The notes under the pieces were generated by a model that worked only from the letters and a program-made list of their open reading frames with translations, ran no database searches and was not told the DNA's origin. Source: CAZYPU01 sp964649665 (lineage in GTDB: Bacteria > Omnitrophota > Gorgyraeia > JABMRN01 > RBG-13-46-9). Taken from it: a stretch of DNA of 11,897 nucleotides. Made by a program: the position numbers and the translations under genes. This document shows positions 6,256 through 11,897 of the stretch, in pieces. Numbering within the stretch: position 1 is the first letter of the stretch; every line of letters starts with the position of its first letter. Location: positions 1 through 11,897 of the forward strand of contig CAZYPU010000034.1 of the NCBI GenBank assembly GCA_964649665.1. Direction: 5' to 3'.

Positions 6256-6846
6256 TTATTTACTGATCAGGCCGCCGAATCCCATAAACGCAAGGGCAAG
6301 CAGTCCCGCAATAATGAGGGTAATGCCGGCTCCCTCAAGGGGCCCGGGGATATCGCAGCAGTCAAGCTCTTCCCTTATGCCCGACATAATAATAAGCGCG
6401 AGCGTAAAGCCGCACCCGGCGCCGACGCCGAAAACAACACTTTCCAAAAAGCTGTATTCCCTGAGCACCATGAAAAGCGTAAGGCCGAGTATGGCGCAAT
6501 TCGTGGTGATGAGCGGCAGGTATATTCCGAGCGCCCTGTACAGCTGAGGCGATGTTTTCCTTAGAAACATCTCGACTATCTGAACCAGGCTCGCGATAAC
6601 AATAATAAAGGCGGCGTACTGTAAAAACGGGAGCTTGAAAGGGATGAGTATGAAATAATAAATAACCCAGGTAACCATCGCGGCCAGCGTCATGACAAAC
6701 GTTGTGGCCATGCCCATGCCTACGGCTTGCTCTATCCGTCTTGAGACGCCTATGAAAGGGCATATGCCCAGAAAGTAGGTAAGGACAAAATTGTGCGTTA
6801 TAGCGGCGGATACGAATATCAGTACGAGTGTTGTTGCCATCGGCAT
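6256..6846 (-). CDS. rnfA: Rnf complex membrane subunit A
   Basis: 196 residues with about six membrane spans, the standard RnfA/RsxA length. Family signatures are FLGICPFIGVSRRIEQAVGMG (25-45) and the internal-repeat partner PLITTNCAILGL (111-122). C29 and C117 are the conserved membrane cysteines that, with those of RnfE, are placed to hold the intramembrane [2Fe-2S] cluster. The subunit is part of the ion-translocating core shared with NqrE. The ATG lies 5 bp after the rnfE stop; a second ATG two codons later is an equally plausible start. Its ribosome binding site is weak, suggesting coupling to rnfE. Confidence 0.96.
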   Translation of the reverse strand: MPMATTLVLIFVSAAITHNFVLTYFLGICPFIGVSRRIEQAVGMGMATTFVMTLAAMVTWVIYYFILIPFKLPFLQYAAFIIVIASLVQIVEMFLRKTSPQLYRALGIYLPLITTNCAILGLTLFMVLREYSFLESVVFGVGAGCGFTLALIIMSGIREELDCCDIPGPLEGAGITLIIAGLLALAFMGFGGLISK

Positions 6847-6851
6847 AAGCT

Positions 6852-7469
6852 TTAAGCTTTAACCCTTTTGTTTATCCAGTTAAAAAATCCCACTAAAAAT
6901 CCAAGCGTGATAAAAGCGCCTGCCGGAAGCGCCATGATAACCCAGCGCTCAAAACCTTTTCCAAAAATCTCGTAATAGAATATTGTTCCGAAACCCAAAA
7001 GCTCCCTTATGGATCCCAGTATCACAAGCACAATGCTGAATCCGAGGCCCATGCCGACCGCGTCGGTGAGGCTTTCTAACACGTTATTCTTATAGGCGAA
7101 TGCCTCCTGGCGGCCGAGTATGATACAGTTTACGACAATCAGGGGAACGTACGGGCCCAATTCTTTCGAGATGGTATAAAAATTCGCTTTCAAAAAATAG
7201 TCCGCGCACGTAACGAAAGTGGCTATGATTACGGTAAAAGTGGCGATTCTTACCTGCGGAGGGATAAGTTTTCTTATGGAGGATATTACAAGGCTTGAAC
7301 TTACCAGCACGAAAAGCGTTGCCATGCCCATCGAGAATCCAAAAAGCGCTTTCGTCGTAACGGCCAGTGTAGGGCACATTCCCAGCACCTGAACGAGGAT
7401 GGGATTTTCCCGCCACAGCCCCTTACAGAATTCCTTGCCGCAAGCGGCGCAATTTTTACCGTCAGTCAC
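6852..7469 (-). CDS. rnfE: Rnf complex membrane subunit E, with extra N-terminal cysteines
   Basis: 205 residues, about six membrane spans, related to RnfA and NqrD. Signatures are GLWRENPILVQVLGMCPTLAVT (17-38) and PLIVVNCIILGRQEAFA (109-125); C32 and C115 are the conserved membrane-cluster cysteines. Translation starts at GTG (7469), overlapping the rnfG stop by 4 bases (GTGA), with AAAGGAAAG upstream. Residues 1-16 carry C7-x2-C10-x4-C15 (NCAACGKEFC) before the usual GLW start, which E. coli-type RnfE lacks. No in-frame ATG, GTG or TTG lies between this start and GLW, so the extension is probably translated. It may bind a metal or an extra Fe-S cluster on the cytoplasmic side (inference). 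Confidence 0.95.
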   Translation of the reverse strand: MTDGKNCAACGKEFCKGLWRENPILVQVLGMCPTLAVTTKALFGFSMGMATLFVLVSSSLVISSIRKLIPPQVRIATFTVIIATFVTCADYFLKANFYTISKELGPYVPLIVVNCIILGRQEAFAYKNNVLESLTDAVGMGLGFSIVLVILGSIRELLGFGTIFYYEIFGKGFERWVIMALPAGAFITLGFLVGFFNWINKRVKA

Positions 7470-8017
7470 TTCAGCTTTCCTTTTATTTTTTTTATCGTTT
7501 CGTTAAGAATTGTTACGACGGCGCGGGAGGATATTGTCGCGCCCGTTATGGCCTGGATCTCGTTGGGCCTTGCGGGCTTCACGTTTTTAACGTAAGCGAT
7601 CTCGGGCGCCGCTTTAAGCGCTTTGAACTGCGAGGTAAATTTATCTGTCGCTATCTCCCCGCCGAGACCGGGTGTCTCCTGCGAGTCCAGAATCTCCAGG
7701 CCCACAACGGTTTCCATGTCCGGGCTTATCCCCGCCATCATCTCTATCACGCCCTGATAGCCGTTACCCTCGGCTAAAAAAGCGTACCCGATGAAAGTAT
7801 CCTCGGCATTTTTTACCCTGAAAACGTCTACCTCATCCACGGTTTCGCCCGTATAGGATTTCCCGTCCGGGAAAATCCTGAAAATAGCTTTTTTCATTTC
7901 ATTTTTTTTGTTTTTTTCGATAAGCGGATTCGCGTAGCTGTATACCAGCACAAGCGCCGCGCCCGATATGAGCCCCACTATTGTCAGCACGCTTATCATT
8001 TTTATTGCGTTACGCAT
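7466..8017 (-). CDS. rnfG: Rnf complex subunit G, covalent FMN protein
   Basis: 183 residues. One N-terminal membrane span (about 8-28) is followed by an extracytoplasmic FMN-binding domain. Family motifs are EGNGYQGVIEMM (83-94), LDSQETPGLGGEI (110-122) and the flavinylation site TGATISSRAV (158-167), in which T161 is the expected phosphoester-linked FMN acceptor (attached by ApbE, whose gene is not in this window). The Asp usually found three residues before the S/T-GAT is Gln here (QAITGAT). Its ATG overlaps the rnfD stop by one base (TAATG), and it overlaps rnfE by four. Confidence 0.95.
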   Translation of the reverse strand: MRNAIKMISVLTIVGLISGAALVLVYSYANPLIEKNKKNEMKKAIFRIFPDGKSYTGETVDEVDVFRVKNAEDTFIGYAFLAEGNGYQGVIEMMAGISPDMETVVGLEILDSQETPGLGGEIATDKFTSQFKALKAAPEIAYVKNVKPARPNEIQAITGATISSRAVVTILNETIKKIKGKLK

Positions 8018-8955
8018 TATGTTCCGTACCTCCTCGGCCTCGTTAACCTGTTAAGAAGGGGTGTTACGGCGTTCATCAAAAGAACCGCGTACATAACGCC
8101 TTCGGGAAGGCCGCCCCACAATCTTATGACCATTGTAATTACGCCGCAGCCCGCGCCAAAGATCCACCGCCCTGCCTTGGTGACCGGGCTCGTCACCGGG
8201 TCAGTGGCCATAAATATAGCGCCTATCAGAAGGCCGCCGGCAAGGACGTAAAACAATCCGCCGGCATAAGTAGCCGGAGCGGCCGCGCCTGCTATTGCGC
8301 CGATAATAAAAACCGTGCCGATATACGAAAGGGGTATGCGCCAATCGATGGCCCTCCTTATTAATAGGTATACCCCTCCTATTATAAGCGCGAGCGCCGA
8401 TGTTTCTCCCACCGATCCGGAAACGTTGCCTATGAAAAGATCCCCATAGTTTACGCTTAGATTATGGCTGAATTTAACCATGCCCAGAGGCGTGGCGCCT
8501 GTCAGGGCATCCATCGTAACGGGATTATTCCAGGTTGTCATGAATGTCGGAAAGGCGGCTGCCAGAAATGCCCTTCCGAGAAAAACCGGGTTAAATATAT
8601 TATTCCCCAACCCGCCGAAAAGTTGTTTGGCGAGGCCTATCGCGACGAAACAGCCCAGTATGCATGCCCAGACCGGAAGTGAGGGCGGCATGTTCATCGC
8701 AAAAAGAATGCCCGTTACTATGGCGCTTGAGTCGGAGAGGGTGATCTTTCTTTTCATCAAAGCCCGGATAACCGCCTCAAAAACAACGCAGGATACGACC
8801 GATACAACGAATAAAATGACAGCCCTGGCCCTGAAAAAATAAATACTCGCAAAAATCGCCGGCGTCAGGGCAATGATGACATCCCGCATTGCTTTGGACA
8901 TTGATCCTTTCGCGAAAATATGCGGGCCGGGGGATATGTATAAACCGTTTTCCAT
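8017..8955 (-). CDS. rnfD: Rnf complex membrane subunit D, covalent FMN protein
   Basis: 312 residues with about nine to ten hydrophobic segments, the usual RnfD/NqrB fold and length. It opens ISPGPHIFAKGSMSKAMRDV (7-26). GGLGNNIFNPVFLGRAF (114-130) is highly conserved. The second flavinylation site is DALTGATPLG (149-158), with T155 as FMN acceptor and the full D-x-x-T-G-A-T consensus. FMATDPVTSPVTKAGR near 248-263 is another family signature. It forms part of the ion pathway, taking electrons toward RnfG. Overlaps rnfC and rnfG by one base each. Confidence 0.96.
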   Translation of the reverse strand: MENGLYISPGPHIFAKGSMSKAMRDVIIALTPAIFASIYFFRARAVILFVVSVVSCVVFEAVIRALMKRKITLSDSSAIVTGILFAMNMPPSLPVWACILGCFVAIGLAKQLFGGLGNNIFNPVFLGRAFLAAAFPTFMTTWNNPVTMDALTGATPLGMVKFSHNLSVNYGDLFIGNVSGSVGETSALALIIGGVYLLIRRAIDWRIPLSYIGTVFIIGAIAGAAAPATYAGGLFYVLAGGLLIGAIFMATDPVTSPVTKAGRWIFGAGCGVITMVIRLWGGLPEGVMYAVLLMNAVTPLLNRLTRPRRYGT

Positions 8956-10286
8956 TACTTCTTTTTTAGTTCCTTCTGTTTGGCAAGTTTTATGTATTGT
9001 ACCAAAGGTATCTTGCTAAGGCAAGCGTAGGCGCAGGCGCCGCACTCAATGCAATCCGATGGGTGAAGTTCTTCGGTGCGGTGCCACCTGGAATATTTTA
9101 CCATGCGCATGATTTCCGTAGGCAATAAATTTACGGGGCATATATCCACGCATCTGGCGCAGCGGACGCAGGATAATTCCTCCGGGATCTCCGTTTCTTT
9201 TTTTGAAAGAAAAACCACTCCCGTGGTGCCCTTCACAATAGGTATGTCCAGGGTGTACTGGGCTATGCCCATCATGGGCCCGCCCACTATTACCTTTGCG
9301 GGAGGTTCTGTAAAGCCGCCGCAAAATTTCACGGCGTCTCTAAGAGGCGTGCCAAGACGCACAATAAAATTGCCCGGCTCTCTCAGGCAGCTGCCGCTTA
9401 AGGTTATGCACCTTTCTATGAGCGGTTTTCCGTCGTATACGGCTTCATAAAGCGCAAGGCACGTCCCCACGTTCTGCACAACCGCCCCCACATCCAGGGG
9501 AAGTTTTCCGGGAGGAACCTCTCTTCCGAGGATGGCTTTGACGAGCTGCTTTTCCCCGCCCTGGGGGTATTTTGTTTTAAGGACCTTGATCCGAAGCGGT
9601 ATACTGTGTGATGATTTCCTCGTTATTTCGCGAACGGCCTTCTCAATCGCAAAAACCGCGCTTAGCTTGTTCTGCTCAACGGCCAAAAAGATATTTTTTA
9701 CGCCGAGAATTCCGGCGGCCAGATATATTCCCTTTATTATTTTGTCGGTTCTCTCAACCATCAGGCGGTGGTCGCAGGTAAGGTAGGGTTCGCATTCGGC
9801 GCCGTTGGCGATCAGGCTATCCGCGTTTTTTCCTTCCGGAAGTTTTAATTTCACGTGGGTCGGAAAGGCGGCCCCGCCTAGGCCGACAATTCCGGCCTCC
9901 CTTACAATGCTTATTAATTTTTCTTTCGGAAGCGCGAGGGGGTTTTCTCTTGCCTGGAAGGGCACGGCCTCATTTCTTCCGTCGTTTTCTATAAAAGCGG
10001 CGGGGGCTTTGCCGTAAACAGGATTGAAAAAATTCTGAATTGTTTTTATTTTGCCCGAAACGCTCGAGTGCACGGGCGCCGAGATAAAAGATTCGGATCC
10101 GGCGATGCGCTGGCCTAATTTTACCGTATCCCCCGGGCCGAGGAGCGGCTCGTTGGGCGCGCCTATGTGCTGGGTAAGCGGTAAAATAATTTCCGGCGGT
10201 GCCGGGACGGCCTTTATCCGCTTGTCAACGGTCACTTCTTTGTGCTGAGCGGGATGCACCCCCCCGCGAAACGTCTTCGAGAACAT
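8955..10286 (-). CDS. rnfC: Rnf complex subunit C, NADH-binding
   Basis: 443 residues from the ATG at 10286, a peripheral cytoplasmic subunit where NAD+ is reduced. The N-terminus FSKTFRGGVHPAQHKE is the family start. Then come GIVGLGGAAFPTHVKLKLP and NGAECEPYLTCDHRLM (NADH/FMN site), KYPQGGEKQL, the SLBB-like middle, and two [4Fe-4S] motifs near the C-terminus: CVRCARCVDICP and CIECGACAYAC. An ATG six codons upstream (10304) is in frame, but it touches the 5' end of a consensus -10 box and would be upstream of the predicted transcript start, so I place the start at 10286. The mRNA then has about 0-3 nt before AUG. First gene of rnfCDGEAB. Confidence 0.96.
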   Translation of the reverse strand: MFSKTFRGGVHPAQHKEVTVDKRIKAVPAPPEIILPLTQHIGAPNEPLLGPGDTVKLGQRIAGSESFISAPVHSSVSGKIKTIQNFFNPVYGKAPAAFIENDGRNEAVPFQARENPLALPKEKLISIVREAGIVGLGGAAFPTHVKLKLPEGKNADSLIANGAECEPYLTCDHRLMVERTDKIIKGIYLAAGILGVKNIFLAVEQNKLSAVFAIEKAVREITRKSSHSIPLRIKVLKTKYPQGGEKQLVKAILGREVPPGKLPLDVGAVVQNVGTCLALYEAVYDGKPLIERCITLSGSCLREPGNFIVRLGTPLRDAVKFCGGFTEPPAKVIVGGPMMGIAQYTLDIPIVKGTTGVVFLSKKETEIPEELSCVRCARCVDICPVNLLPTEIMRMVKYSRWHRTEELHPSDCIECGACAYACLSKIPLVQYIKLAKQKELKKK

Positions 10287-10295
10287 AGTAATAAT

Positions 10296-10323
10296 ATTAT
10301 ACATGAATAGTTTTATTTGTCAA
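10296..10323 (-). promoter_or_regulatory. Consensus sigma70 promoter of the rnf operon
   Basis: On the minus strand, TTGACA (10323-10318) and TATAAT (10301-10296) are both perfect consensus hexamers, with 16 bp between them. The expected transcript start is around 10289, three bases before the ATG at 10286. Confidence 0.88.
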
Positions 10324-10353
10324 AAGTTTTAAACGCCTACAAAACTCTTGACA
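10318..10353. promoter_or_regulatory. Palindromic operator candidate between rnf and the eight-Cys gene
   Basis: TGTCAAAAGTTTT (10318-10330) and AAAACTCTTGACA (10341-10353) form a 13-bp inverted repeat with 12 matches and a 10-bp centre. The outer six bases of each arm are the two divergent -35 boxes; the inner seven are not promoter elements, so the symmetry extends beyond them. Arm-to-arm spacing is 23 bp, about two helical turns. A dimeric regulator bound here would cover both -35 boxes. It does not match Rex or FNR consensus sites. Confidence 0.55.
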
Positions 10354-10375
10354 GTTTTAGAAAATAAGGTAAAAT
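10348..10375 (+). promoter_or_regulatory. Sigma70-type promoter of the eight-Cys protein gene
   Basis: TTGACA (10348-10353) and TAAAAT (10370-10375) are 16 bp apart, mirroring the rnf promoter. The expected start near 10382 lies about 4 nt before the ATG at 10386; an earlier ATG at 10374 is inside the -10 box. Confidence 0.75.
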
Positions 10376-10385
10376 GAATAGCGTT

Positions 10386-10559
10386 ATGGGAAAGAAGTTG
10401 CGTTGCTGCGAAAAGTGCCAGCTATATTGGACCTGCGAAACCAAATGGTACAGGGGTGAACGCGGAGAAGAAAATATCTGCTGTCCGCTATGCAATTTCT
10501 ACAGGGCATGTATCAACGAAATCGCGCCCGCGGTTAAGAAGCTCAAGAAGAAGAAGTAA
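10386..10559 (+). CDS. Small eight-cysteine protein of unknown function
   Basis: 57 residues from the ATG at 10386 (61 if the upstream ATG at 10374 were used, but that codon lies in the -10 box). I do not recognise a named family. It holds two matching units, CCEKCQLYWTC (7-17) and CCPLCNFYRAC (32-42), both of the form CCxxCx2YxxC with 25 residues between them. Between them is a polar stretch, KWYRGERGEEN. The C-terminus is lysine-rich (KKLKKKK). There is no signal peptide or membrane span, so it is likely cytoplasmic. Eight paired cysteines point to Zn2+ or Fe-S binding (inference). It is divergent from rnfC and shares a palindromic control region with it. Its 3' end overlaps the convergent MFS gene by 17 bp. 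Confidence 0.75.
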   Translation: MGKKLRCCEKCQLYWTCETKWYRGERGEENICCPLCNFYRACINEIAPAVKKLKKKK

Positions 10560-11811
10560 ATTTTTTTAAGAAACCCGCCGCCATACTTATTATCCCGAAA
10601 AGAGCAAATCCCGTCCCACAGGCAACGAGTATCCACATTTTATCCATGTGCTCGGCAAACAATGACGATATGAACATAAAAAGTAAAAAGCCCACGTTCA
10701 TAATAATGCCTATGGAGCTGAATATGCGGCCCCTCAGACTGCTTAGCGCCGATTCATGAATAATGGTGGTGCCGCCGACGTATACGGGGGAGATAAAAAA
10801 CCCGAGAATAAATGCGACCGCGCTTCCGAACAAGAACGACTTCGTCAGCCTGAGCCCCACGACAAAAATGACAACAAGAATTCCGCTTAGAAAAAGTGCC
10901 ATAAAAATAGTCTTTGTCCGGGGCAGCCTGTTTCCCAACTTTCCGTATACGGAAGAACCGATGAGCAGGCCCACAAAGAGGCACATGCCGAGCACACCCA
11001 CATCTTTCGTCATTGACTTAAGCGTCTCCTGGATGAAAATAACACCGACAACATACATGGCTCCTACTAAGGAGGAAAGAATAAAAAAGATATAGGCGGC
11101 GAATTTTAATCGCCGATCGGAAAAAAGCGCTTTCAATCCTTCGATAAAATCGTGAAAAAATGATTTCCTGAAAAGTCTTTTTCCGGACCCGGTCGCCTCT
11201 TCGGGCTCCCCCGAATAGCCCCTCTTTCTCACCGAATAAATCAGCAGAAGAAAACTCGCCACCGAAAGCAGGTAAACAGCTGAATTCACGAAGAAACTGT
11301 TTCTTATGCCGATCCACTCCGCCAGAATTCCGCCTAAGCTAAACCCCGCTATCCCCGAAATAACCCATGTTATGGAGCTTGCGGAATTAGCGATCAGAAT
11401 GTCGTCTTTCGGGACTAATTTCGGGATAATGGCAAGTCTTGCGGGGAGAAAAAAACACGCTGCGGCGAAATTAAGGAATATTATAACATAAATCGGAACA
11501 GGACTTTTGCAAAAAAGGAAAAAAAGCGGGATGAGAAGTATCGCCGCGGCGCGAAACATGTCGCTTGCGATCATGACGTATTTTTTATCCCACCTGTCAA
11601 TGCAAACGCCTGCTATGGGGCTTATGAAAAACGAAGGTATGACGGTAAAAAAGAAAATCTTGGCAAGCTGGAGCGAAGAGCCGGGCCACCTCTTGTAAAC
11701 GAAACCTATCAGCACAATCTGGACAAGCCTGTCGCCGAACTGCGAAAATGCCTGCCCGACGGAATAAAGGACGAAATTCCTGTTTTTAAAAAGTTCTTTG
11801 TAGCTTGACAT
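10543..11811 (-). CDS. MFS transporter, DHA3/MFS_3-like efflux type
   Basis: 422 residues with about twelve hydrophobic spans, a full-length major facilitator. The N-terminus KELFKNRNFVLYSVGQAFSQFGDRL (5-29) is typical of the MFS_3 group, which includes EntS- and macrolide-efflux-like proteins. The loop 2-3 motif A is present in relaxed form as GVCIDRWDKKYVM (68-80). The middle loop (about 195-215) is charged. Substrate cannot be predicted; lysophospholipid, drug or siderophore export are family options. The ATG lies only 4 nt after the 3' CCA of tRNA-Thr, with no ribosome binding site, so the message probably comes from a tRNA-mRNA precursor. The 3' end overlaps the convergent eight-Cys gene by 17 bp. 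Confidence 0.88.
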   Translation of the reverse strand: MSSYKELFKNRNFVLYSVGQAFSQFGDRLVQIVLIGFVYKRWPGSSLQLAKIFFFTVIPSFFISPIAGVCIDRWDKKYVMIASDMFRAAAILLIPLFFLFCKSPVPIYVIIFLNFAAACFFLPARLAIIPKLVPKDDILIANSASSITWVISGIAGFSLGGILAEWIGIRNSFFVNSAVYLLSVASFLLLIYSVRKRGYSGEPEEATGSGKRLFRKSFFHDFIEGLKALFSDRRLKFAAYIFFILSSLVGAMYVVGVIFIQETLKSMTKDVGVLGMCLFVGLLIGSSVYGKLGNRLPRTKTIFMALFLSGILVVIFVVGLRLTKSFLFGSAVAFILGFFISPVYVGGTTIIHESALSSLRGRIFSSIGIIMNVGFLLFMFISSLFAEHMDKMWILVACGTGFALFGIISMAAGFLKKFTSSS

Positions 11812-11815
11812 TCTT

Positions 11816-11891
11816 TGGAGCCGACGGACAGATTCGAACTGTCGACCTGCGGTTTACGAAACCGCTGCTCTGCCAACTGAGCTACGTCGGC
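11816..11891 (-). tRNA. tRNA-Thr (CGU)
   Basis: A 76-nt cloverleaf with CCA encoded. The acceptor GCCGACG pairs with CGTCGGC. The D arm is GCTC/GAGC with loop AGTTGGCA, the anticodon stem GCGGT/ACCGC with loop TTCGTAA (anticodon CGU, reading ACG), and the T arm ACAGT-type with loop TTCGAAT. The discriminator is U73. Only six bases upstream are in the window, so its promoter cannot be seen. The MFS gene follows 4 nt after the 3' end. Confidence 0.96.
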
Positions 11892-11897
11892 GTTTTT

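Noticed and set aside
9076..9450. 124-codon open frame on the plus strand inside rnfC
   Set aside because: It is antisense to a strongly conserved coding region, has no recognisable domain, and is one of many such open frames opposite the GC-rich genes.
5451..10286. Na+-NQR instead of Rnf
   Set aside because: Rnf-type RnfB polyferredoxin and RnfC with two [4Fe-4S] motifs are present and no NqrF-like subunit is seen; the order rnfCDGEAB is typical of Rnf.
10286..10304. ATG at 10304 as the rnfC start
   Set aside because: It touches the 5' edge of the TATAAT box and would lie upstream of the predicted transcript start; family N-termini begin close to FxGGVHP, which fits the ATG at 10286.
10500..10570. 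Terminator between the eight-Cys gene and the MFS gene at the TTTTTTT run (10561-10567)
   Set aside because: The T run is preceded by an A/G-rich lysine-coding stretch with no stem-forming repeat.
11816..11897. tRNA-Thr as an integration site of a mobile island
   Set aside because: No integrase, no direct repeat of the tRNA 3' end elsewhere in the window, and the neighbouring genes show no obvious shift in composition.

Overview
The window reads as a compact bacterial chromosome segment of roughly mid GC content. Almost every protein gene lies on the minus strand. Long operons with stop/start overlaps, a six-gene Rnf operon, a carbamoyltransferase/SxtJ/DUF5989 cassette and several palindromic interspersed repeats suggest an uncultivated, probably anaerobic, Gram-negative-type lineage. 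Omnitrophota or a similar candidate phylum is my guess; no marker in the window settles it.

Layout, left to right. Positions 1-137 hold a MITE-like palindromic element cut by the window edge. A strong terminator and an initiator tRNA-Met with its own promoter follow, up to about 303. The block 304-5294 (minus strand) is, in transcription order, thioredoxin - NodU/CmcH/SxtI-type O-carbamoyltransferase - SxtJ-like membrane protein - a 52-residue DUF5989/SxtK-like membrane peptide - purN - enolase - ftsB/divIC-like. It mixes housekeeping genes (purine synthesis, glycolysis, cell division) with the carbamoyltransferase cassette. Positions 5295-5450 hold a multi-hairpin interspersed repeat. The block 5451-10286 (minus) is a complete rnfCDGEAB operon, encoding the membrane ferredoxin:NAD+ oxidoreductase that couples electron transfer to Na+ or H+ transport. 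Positions 10287-10385 form a divergent promoter region in which both -35 boxes sit at the ends of a 36-bp inverted repeat. To its right, on the plus strand, is a small protein with eight cysteines in two matching CCxxCx5C units. The window ends with a minus-strand MFS efflux-type transporter that starts only 4 nt after the 3' end of a tRNA-Thr(CGU).

The points most worth attention are: (1) the shared palindromic control region between rnf and the eight-Cys protein, with both transcripts predicted to be leaderless or nearly so; (2) the eight-Cys protein itself; (3) the SxtI/J/K-like trio behind a thioredoxin, whose third member is a very short gene; (4) the tRNA-Thr/MFS junction; (5) an RnfE with an added N-terminal cysteine motif; and (6) an initiator tRNA with a U1-U72 mismatch and an altered anticodon stem. 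All functional assignments rest on motif recognition by eye. No database search was run.
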